Shown here: positions 59,376 through 64,000 of the stretch, piece by piece
How the letters are laid out: each line of letters begins with the position of its first letter
Position numbering within the stretch: the first letter of the stretch is position 1
Source: Niveibacterium sp. SC-1
Lineage (GTDB): Bacteria; Pseudomonadota; Gammaproteobacteria; Burkholderiales; Rhodocyclaceae
Assembly (NCBI RefSeq): GCF_038235435.1
Contig: NZ_CP151275.1
Coordinates: 5,084,001 to 5,148,000 of the forward strand
Length of the DNA: 64,000 nt
Direction of reading: 5' to 3'
Position numbers and translations under genes: made by a program
The notes under the pieces: model-generated
What the model saw: only the letters and a program-made list of their open reading frames with translations
Databases searched by the model: none
Told to the model about the DNA's origin: nothing

Positions 59376-60875
59376 ATGTACGAGAATCTTGAAACAGCCA
59401 CCCGCACCGAAGGCCTGCAGCGGGTCGTGATCGAACCGGTGAGCCGGGTCGAAGGCCACGGCAAGGTGACCCTGCTGCTCGACGAGAAACGGCGCGTGCA
59501 TCAGGCGCGCCTGCACATCGTCGAATTCCGCGGCTTCGAGAAGTTCATCCAGGGCCGGCCCTACTGGGAAGTGCCCACACTCGTGCAGCGGCTCTGCGGG
59601 ATCTGCCCGATCAGCCACCTGCTCGCGGCGTCCAAGGCCACCGACAGCTTCGTGCTCGGCGACACGCCGCTTGCACCCGCGGCCGAGAAGCTGCGGCGCC
59701 TGCTGCACTTCGGCCAGTTGCTGCAGTCGCATGCCTTGCACTTCTTCCATCTCGCTTCGCCCGACCTGCTCTTCGGCTTCGATGACGATGTCGCGCACCG
59801 CAACGTGGTGGGCGTGATCCGCGACTGCCCGGATCTCGCGATGATGGGCGTGCGCCTGCGCAAGTACGGGCAGGAGGTGATCCGCGTGCTGACCGGCAAG
59901 CGGGTGCACGGCACGGGCTCGGTGCCCGGCGGCTTCAACAAGCCACTCAGCGCCGAGGAGCGCGACTACCTCAAGCAGGATCTCGCGCGCGTGCTGCAGT
60001 GGGCGGCCCAGGGCGTGGCGGTGGCCAAGCGGCTCTTCCTCGCCAGCCCGGCCGAGCACGAGGGCTTCGCCGCCGCGCGCTCGTACTTCCTCTCGCTGGT
60101 CGCGCCCGACGGCGGGCTGGAGCTCTACCACGGCGGCCTGCGGGTGAAGGATCCGGACGGCGGCATCCTGCTCGACCACTTCGACTACCGCGGCTACACC
60201 GGGATCATCAACGAGGAAGTGAAGCCCTGGAGCTACATGAAGTTCCCCTTCCTCATCGCCCAGGGCACCGAGCTGGGCTGGTACCGGGTGGGGCCGCTCG
60301 CGCGCATGAACAACTGCGATTTCATCCGCACGCCCCTGGCCGAGGATGCCCGCAAGGAATTCGTCGCCTACGGGGCCGGCAAGCCGGTGCAGGCAACGCT
60401 GGGCTTTCACTGGGCGCGCATGATCGAACTCCTGCACTGCGCCGAGGCGATCGCCGAGATGCTGGACGACCCGGAGATCCTCGGGACGGACCTGATGCGC
60501 ATCGGCAAGCCGCGGCGCGAAGGCATAGGCGTGATCGAGGCGCCGCGTGGCACCCTCTTCCATCACTATCGCATCGGCGAGGACGACCTGGTGGAGATGG
60601 CCAACCTCATCGTCTCCACCACGAACAACAACCAGGCCATGAACGAGTCGGTGCGCGCAGTGGCGGCCGAGTGCTTCGACGGACGCGAGATCACCGAAGG
60701 CCTGCTCAACCGCATCGAGGTCGCGATCCGCGCCTATGACCCCTGCCTCTCCTGCGCCACACACGCCGTGGGCAAGATGCCGCTCGAGGTCGAGCTGGTG
60801 GACAGCGAAGGCGCAGTGGTGGATCGCTTGAGCAAGAGCAGCGAGGGCGAGATCCGGCGAGAGGCGGTGGCATGA
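59376..60875 (+). CDS. hoxH: NAD-reducing [NiFe]-hydrogenase large subunit HoxH
   Basis: 499 residues. The NiFe site ligands are the L1 pair Cys74/Cys77 (RLCGICPISH) and the L2 pair Cys457/Cys460 in DPCLSCATH (455-463). The 36 residues after His463 form the C-terminal extension that a maturation protease should remove. EPVSRVEGHGKV at residues 20-31 is the conserved large-subunit start. This is a group 3d, O2-tolerant-type soluble hydrogenase that couples H2 to NAD(H). It is followed by an inserted palindromic element and hoxW. Confidence 0.95.
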   Translation: MYENLETATRTEGLQRVVIEPVSRVEGHGKVTLLLDEKRRVHQARLHIVEFRGFEKFIQGRPYWEVPTLVQRLCGICPISHLLAASKATDSFVLGDTPLAPAAEKLRRLLHFGQLLQSHALHFFHLASPDLLFGFDDDVAHRNVVGVIRDCPDLAMMGVRLRKYGQEVIRVLTGKRVHGTGSVPGGFNKPLSAEERDYLKQDLARVLQWAAQGVAVAKRLFLASPAEHEGFAAARSYFLSLVAPDGGLELYHGGLRVKDPDGGILLDHFDYRGYTGIINEEVKPWSYMKFPFLIAQGTELGWYRVGPLARMNNCDFIRTPLAEDARKEFVAYGAGKPVQATLGFHWARMIELLHCAEAIAEMLDDPEILGTDLMRIGKPRREGIGVIEAPRGTLFHHYRIGEDDLVEMANLIVSTTNNNQAMNESVRAVAAECFDGREITEGLLNRIEVAIRAYDPCLSCATHAVGKMPLEVELVDSEGAVVDRLSKSSEGEIRREAVA

Positions 60876-60960
60876 GCCCCCACGCTCGCGTTCGCTCGCT
60901 GCCCCCCGAGGGGGCGTCCACCTCCCTTGGGGCGGCCCGGCGGGAGGTGGCATGAGCCCC
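60866..60960. repeat. Palindromic element between hoxH and hoxW with 15-bp direct repeats
   Basis: Perfect direct repeats GGTGGCATGAGCCCC at 60866-60880 and 60946-60960, exactly 80 bp apart, flank a GC-rich insert. The insert contains the hairpin GCCCCC-CGA-GGGGGC (60901-60915). From memory this style of ACGCTCGC...CCCCCCGAGGGGGC sequence is a common intergenic repeat in betaproteobacteria. The first repeat carries the hoxH stop, the second the hoxW ATG. Confidence 0.75.
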
Positions 60961-61461
60961 ACCAACGCCGACAACACCGCCGTCGCGCCAGTGCTGGTCA
61001 TTGGCTATGGCAATCCGGCCCGCGGTGACGACGGGTTGGGCCCCTTGCTCGCCGACCGGCTGGAAGACTGGCTCGCCAAGTCGGGCATCAAGGCGGTCGA
61101 GGTGCTGGTCGACTTCCAGCTCAACGTCGAGCATGTGCTCGATCTCGCCGGCCGCAACAAGGTGCTGCTGATCGACGCCAGCACGCAGGGCCGCGCGCCG
61201 TTCAAGTGCGAGGCAGTGCGGCCCTTCGCGGACGCGACCCACACCACACACGCCGTCTCGCCCCAGGGCCTGCTCGACACCTACTGCCGCCTGATGGATC
61301 GGGCACCGCCCTCGGTCGAGCTCCTGAGTGTGCCGGGTAACGCCTTTGAACTGGGGGCGCCGATGAGTGAGCAGACGCTGCGGCATGCGGAGCGTGCCTG
61401 GCAGTTCCTGCGTGACTGGTGCGAACGTGCGGTGCAGGCGGGGGCTGTCGGCCATGCATGA
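60952..61461 (+). CDS. hoxW: Hydrogenase maturation protease HoxW
   Basis: 169 residues. HyaD/HycI-type endopeptidase: VLVIGYGNPARGDDGLGPLLA (shortened) with the metal-sensing Asp in RGDDG, LIDAS and a later THTTHAVSPQG segment with His. It clips the HoxH C-terminus after Ni insertion. The ATG lies in the second copy of the 15-bp repeat. It overlaps hypA by 8 bp. Confidence 0.93.
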   Translation: MSPTNADNTAVAPVLVIGYGNPARGDDGLGPLLADRLEDWLAKSGIKAVEVLVDFQLNVEHVLDLAGRNKVLLIDASTQGRAPFKCEAVRPFADATHTTHAVSPQGLLDTYCRLMDRAPPSVELLSVPGNAFELGAPMSEQTLRHAERAWQFLRDWCERAVQAGAVGHA

Positions 61462-61807
61462 GCTCGCACTTGCCGAAGAGGTCGCGCTGATCGTCGACGC
61501 GCATTCCGAGAGCCTTGTGCGGGTGACCAGCATCACACTGGCCATCGGTGAGCTGGCCGGTGTCGAGGTGGAGGCCCTGCTCTTCGCACTCGAGAGCACC
61601 TTGCTCGGCGGCAAGGCGGCGCAGGCCGAGATCCTGGTCGAGACGGTGCCCGGGCGCGCGCGCTGCGGCAAGTGCGGCACCGAGCAGGCGCTCCATACCC
61701 GCTTCGACAGCTGCGAAGCCTGTGGCGCCTTCGGGCTGCGGATACTGCAGGGCGATGCGATGCAGGTGAGGGCGATCAGCGGCGACACGGCCCCCGCCCT
61801 GCACTGA
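61454..61807 (+). CDS. hypA: Hydrogenase nickel-insertion protein HypA
   Basis: 117 residues starting MHELALAEE: His2 is the nickel ligand and Glu3 is conserved. A zinc-binding domain has CGKCGTEQ and [11 protein letters not shown]. It works with HypB to load nickel into HoxH. ATG inside the hoxW end, 10 bp before hypB. Confidence 0.95.
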   Translation: MHELALAEEVALIVDAHSESLVRVTSITLAIGELAGVEVEALLFALESTLLGGKAAQAEILVETVPGRARCGKCGTEQALHTRFDSCEACGAFGLRILQGDAMQVRAISGDTAPALH

Positions 61808-61817
61808 GGAGAGCAAC

Positions 61818-62666
61818 ATGTGCGAAGTCTGCGGCTGCGGCCATGATCACTCCGAGCGGCGCCGGCCAGTGCCGGGAATCGGCCCGCAGGTGAAGCCCGT
61901 GGGTCGTCTGCCGCTCGCACGCAAGCGCGCGGAGTCGACCGGCCAAGGCGATCTGCACTATGGCCACGGCCCGGCCGGCACCGAGGTGCCCGGGCTCTCG
62001 CAGCAGCAGGTGATCGAGATCGGCGCCGACATCATGGCGCGCAACGACTGCCACGCCGAGCGCAACCGCGCGCAATTCGCTGCGATGGGTGTGCTCGCGC
62101 TCAACCTCGTTTCCAGTCCTGGCTCCGGCAAGACCACCCTGCTCGTCGAGACGATCGCGCGCCTGCGCGCGCGCTACCCGATCGCTGTCATCGAAGGCGA
62201 CCAGCAGACGAGCAACGATGCGGAACGCATCCGCGCGACCGGCGCGCCGGCGCTGCAGATCAACACCGGCAAGGGCTGCCATCTCGATGCCGCGATGGTC
62301 GAGCAGGCCCTGGATCGACTGAGTCTGCCCGAGCGTGGCGTGCTCTTCATCGAGAACGTCGGCAACCTCGTCTGTCCGGCGGGCTTCGACCTCGGCGAGG
62401 CGCACAAGGTCGTGGTGCTCTCGGTGACCGAGGGCGAGGACAAGCCGCTCAAGTATCCCGACATGTTCGCCGCGGCGGACGTGATGCTGCTCAACAAGGT
62501 CGATCTGCTGCCGCATCTGCGCTTCGATCTGGCGGCCTGTTGCGAGCATGCGCGACGGGTCAACCCGGCGATCCGGATCCTGCCGGTCTCGGCCTGGAGC
62601 GGTGAAGGCATGGACGCCTGGCTGGACTGGATCGCGCAAGGGCTCGCGGCGCGCGCCATCGGTTGA
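61818..62666 (+). CDS. hypB: Hydrogenase nickel-incorporation GTPase HypB
   Basis: 282 residues. The N-terminal CxxCxC ([10 protein letters not shown]) is a high-affinity nickel site. There is no long His-rich stretch, so little nickel storage is expected. The G domain (about 90-275) has P-loop [40 protein letters not shown] and NKVDLLPH. It energises nickel delivery with HypA. Last gene of the hox-hyp operon on this strand. Confidence 0.95.
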   Translation: MCEVCGCGHDHSERRRPVPGIGPQVKPVGRLPLARKRAESTGQGDLHYGHGPAGTEVPGLSQQQVIEIGADIMARNDCHAERNRAQFAAMGVLALNLVSSPGSGKTTLLVETIARLRARYPIAVIEGDQQTSNDAERIRATGAPALQINTGKGCHLDAAMVEQALDRLSLPERGVLFIENVGNLVCPAGFDLGEAHKVVVLSVTEGEDKPLKYPDMFAAADVMLLNKVDLLPHLRFDLAACCEHARRVNPAIRILPVSAWSGEGMDAWLDWIAQGLAARAIG

Positions 62667-63177
62667 GCGCCGCGCGGGTGGCCGTTCGCGTGGTGCCTTG
62701 CAGATCTGCGGCACGTGATTCCCGGGCGCGCCGGGCGCCGCCGGAAAGTATCTCCACGGCATAAGCCGCCGGACGGCATCCGGGCCCGATCGCGATCGTT
62801 TCGTTCCCGACGGGCGCGCTCGCGCCGACGAAACAGAAATCGTTCGTAAGTCGCGGCGGGTGCTCCCCTGATTTCGTCAATCAGAGCCCGGGCAAAAGAC
62901 CCTACTCCTTGTGTGCCATCAAAGAAGTGTCTCTTCAAGGGGGCTACGGTGGGGCCGGGCTTGCACATCAAGCTCATACCGACGTCGTAAGTCGGTCGGG
63001 CGTCCTGGACAAACTCCGCTGTGCGGCGAACCCGGTGCGAACGAAGAGAAGCGATCGAAGCTGTACCCGCATCTCTTCCCGCGTCTGCCTTCATCGCCGC
63101 CACGCGGACCCGTGTTGGACGCATTGGGGCGCTGGTCCGATCCAGGAGATCGGCGGCGCGGACGAACAGGTCTCGCT
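62667..63177 (+). promoter_or_regulatory. Long leader upstream of the oxidoreductase gene
   Basis: 511 bp between hypB and the final gene. No credible protein was seen in either strand. An FNR/ANR-like site TTGTGTGCCATCAA (62909-62922, 8/10, perfect right half, TTG-N8-CAA spacing) lies 255 bp before the start codon. A weak sigma-54-like TGGGGCCGGGCTTGCA (62950-62965) is nearby. A clear hypB terminator was not found. Confidence 0.4.
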
Positions 63178-64000
63178 ATGAGCACAACCACCATGTCTAC
63201 GAACTTCAAGTATCCCGGCACCCCGAACGTGATCCACGGGAACGGCGCTGTTGCCTACGTGATGAGCCAGGTATGCGGCGGCGTGATCGGCTACCCGATC
63301 ACGCCTTCCACCGAGATCGCGGAACTCTTCGAAGCGGCGCGCGCGGAAGGCGGCGTGAACGTCTGGGGCAAGCATCCCTTCTTCTTCGAACCCGAGGGTG
63401 AGCACTCGGCGCAGAGCGGCGCGCTGGGCGCGGCGTTGACGGGCGGCCAGTTCATCTCGAACGCATCGTCGAGCCAGGGCATCCTGTATGCGCTCGAATC
63501 GCACTTCGTCACCGTCGGCAAGAAGGTCGGTGGCTTCGTGCTGCAGGTGGCGGCGCGCGTGGTGTCCAAGCACTCGCTCAATGTGATGGCAGGGCATGAC
63601 GACATCTACGCCCTGCTCTCGTCCGGCTACACCATCCTCTTTGGTTCCAACCCGCAGGAAGCGGCCGACCTCGCGGCGATCTCGTATCGCGCGGCCTCGC
63701 TCTCGCTGATCCCGGTGGCCAATTCGATGGATGGCTTCTCGACGAGCCACATGCTCTCCGAAGCCCTCTTGCCCGAACCCGAACTGCTGCGCGAATACCT
63801 GGGTGATCCGGCCGGCCGCATCAAGGCCCCGACGCTCGCACAGGAGCTGCTCTACGGCGCCAAGGGGCGCGTGGTGCAGCTCAAGCAGTACCTCACGCAG
63901 AAGCAGACGGACTTCGAACCCGAACAGCTCGAGAAGCTGCGCGCCTGGCTGGACAGGAATGCCGACGCCATCGAGCGCGACAACGCCGGCGCGCAGATCG
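63178..64000 (+). CDS. 2-oxoacid:ferredoxin oxidoreductase (PFOR-like), N-terminal part
   Basis: 274 residues visible before the window ends; the gene continues. ATG 63178 is taken, with ATG 63193 an alternative. The sequence is the PFOR domain I type: VCGGVIGYPITPSTEIAELF (the conserved GYPITPST loop), NASSSQGILYALESHF, and VAARVVSKHSLNVMAGHDD, which parallels the AARxxxxHALSIFGDHSD stretch of NifJ enzymes. Such enzymes oxidatively decarboxylate pyruvate or a related 2-oxoacid with CoA and reduce ferredoxin or flavodoxin, usually under low oxygen. The exact substrate cannot be told. Confidence 0.85.
   Translation, partial: MSTTTMSTNFKYPGTPNVIHGNGAVAYVMSQVCGGVIGYPITPSTEIAELFEAARAEGGVNVWGKHPFFFEPEGEHSAQSGALGAALTGGQFISNASSSQGILYALESHFVTVGKKVGGFVLQVAARVVSKHSLNVMAGHDDIYALLSSGYTILFGSNPQEAADLAAISYRAASLSLIPVANSMDGFSTSHMLSEALLPEPELLREYLGDPAGRIKAPTLAQELLYGAKGRVVQLKQYLTQKQTDFEPEQLEKLRAWLDRNADAIERDNAGAQI

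Noticed and set aside
58623..61001. Long open frame (792 codons) antisense to hoxY and hoxH
   Set aside because: It spans several confidently assigned genes on the other strand and has shadow-type composition.
62950..62965. Sigma-54-type promoter TGGGGCCGGGCTTGCA before the PFOR-like gene
   Set aside because: It has GG-N10-GC spacing, but the -24 element matches only 4 of 6 and it is over 200 bp from the start. Noted in the region entry but not called.
62667..63177. Short open frames in the hypB-PFOR gap
   Set aside because: Several 90-100 codon frames on both strands overlap one another, have no ribosome sites and no recognisable sequence.

Overview
The window is high-GC, densely packed DNA from a betaproteobacterial chromosome around the replication origin. 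The gene order rpmH-rnpA-yidD-yidC-mnmE on one strand and dnaA-dnaN-gyrB on the other, with no recF between dnaN and gyrB, plus mnmG-rsmG-parA-parB and nearby parS sites, is the classic origin neighbourhood. The mix of O2-independent ubiquinone synthesis (ubiUVT), an NAD-coupled [NiFe]-hydrogenase and a pyruvate:ferredoxin-oxidoreductase-like enzyme suggests a facultative anaerobe, perhaps of the Rhodocyclales. The order-level placement is inference. No rRNA, tRNA, transposase, integrase or CRISPR array was seen.

Layout. 1-8.3 kb: oxidative and envelope stress (dps, oxyR, an HtrA protease), then membrane and lipid-associated genes (DUF4105, AI-2E-family permease, DUF3047, a phospholipase-D lipoprotein). 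8.3-10.6 kb: an overlapping GGDEF-EAL/HDOD pair. 10.8-13.1 kb: dusA, DUF971, ubiE. 13.2-15.3 kb: a Fur-box-preceded tonB-exbB-exbD-hemP iron-uptake operon. 15.4-17.8 kb: ubiU-ubiV-ubiT. 17.9-20.8 kb: a class II amidotransferase, a HIT protein and a PilZ-like protein. 20.9-22.9 kb: phoBR. 23.0-28.7 kb: an AtaL-like protein, a TPR protein with a degenerate GGDEF domain, a metzincin lipoprotein, a META lipoprotein, rsuA and a small Lys/His-rich secreted protein. 28.8-30.8 kb: a two-component system.

30.9-47.0 kb is the origin block: parB, a GNAT gene, parA, rsmG and mnmG; a TSUP permease gene bracketed by two parS sites; mnmE, yidC, yidD, rnpA and rpmH; then dnaA, the putative origin with a diverged ~190-bp tandem duplication, dnaN and gyrB. 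Immediately after the gyrB terminator sits a two-gene accessory module (47.3-51.0 kb): a small trypsin-co-occurring-type protein and a 1134-residue trypsin-STAND NTPase-helical repeat protein. This resembles prokaryotic conflict or antiphage systems and is the strongest candidate for an under-described system here.

51.0-62.7 kb encodes a complete soluble NAD-linked [NiFe]-hydrogenase: hypF-C-D-E on the minus strand, and divergently hoxF-U-Y-H-W-hypA-hypB. The cluster shows tight translational coupling, a 17-codon bridging reading frame between hoxF and hoxU, and an 80-bp palindromic element that appears to have split a former hoxH/hoxW overlap. The window ends inside a 2-oxoacid:ferredoxin oxidoreductase gene. 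FNR/ANR-like TTG-N8-CAA sites lie upstream of ubiU, hoxF and this last gene. Each is weak alone, but together they hint at shared control by oxygen.
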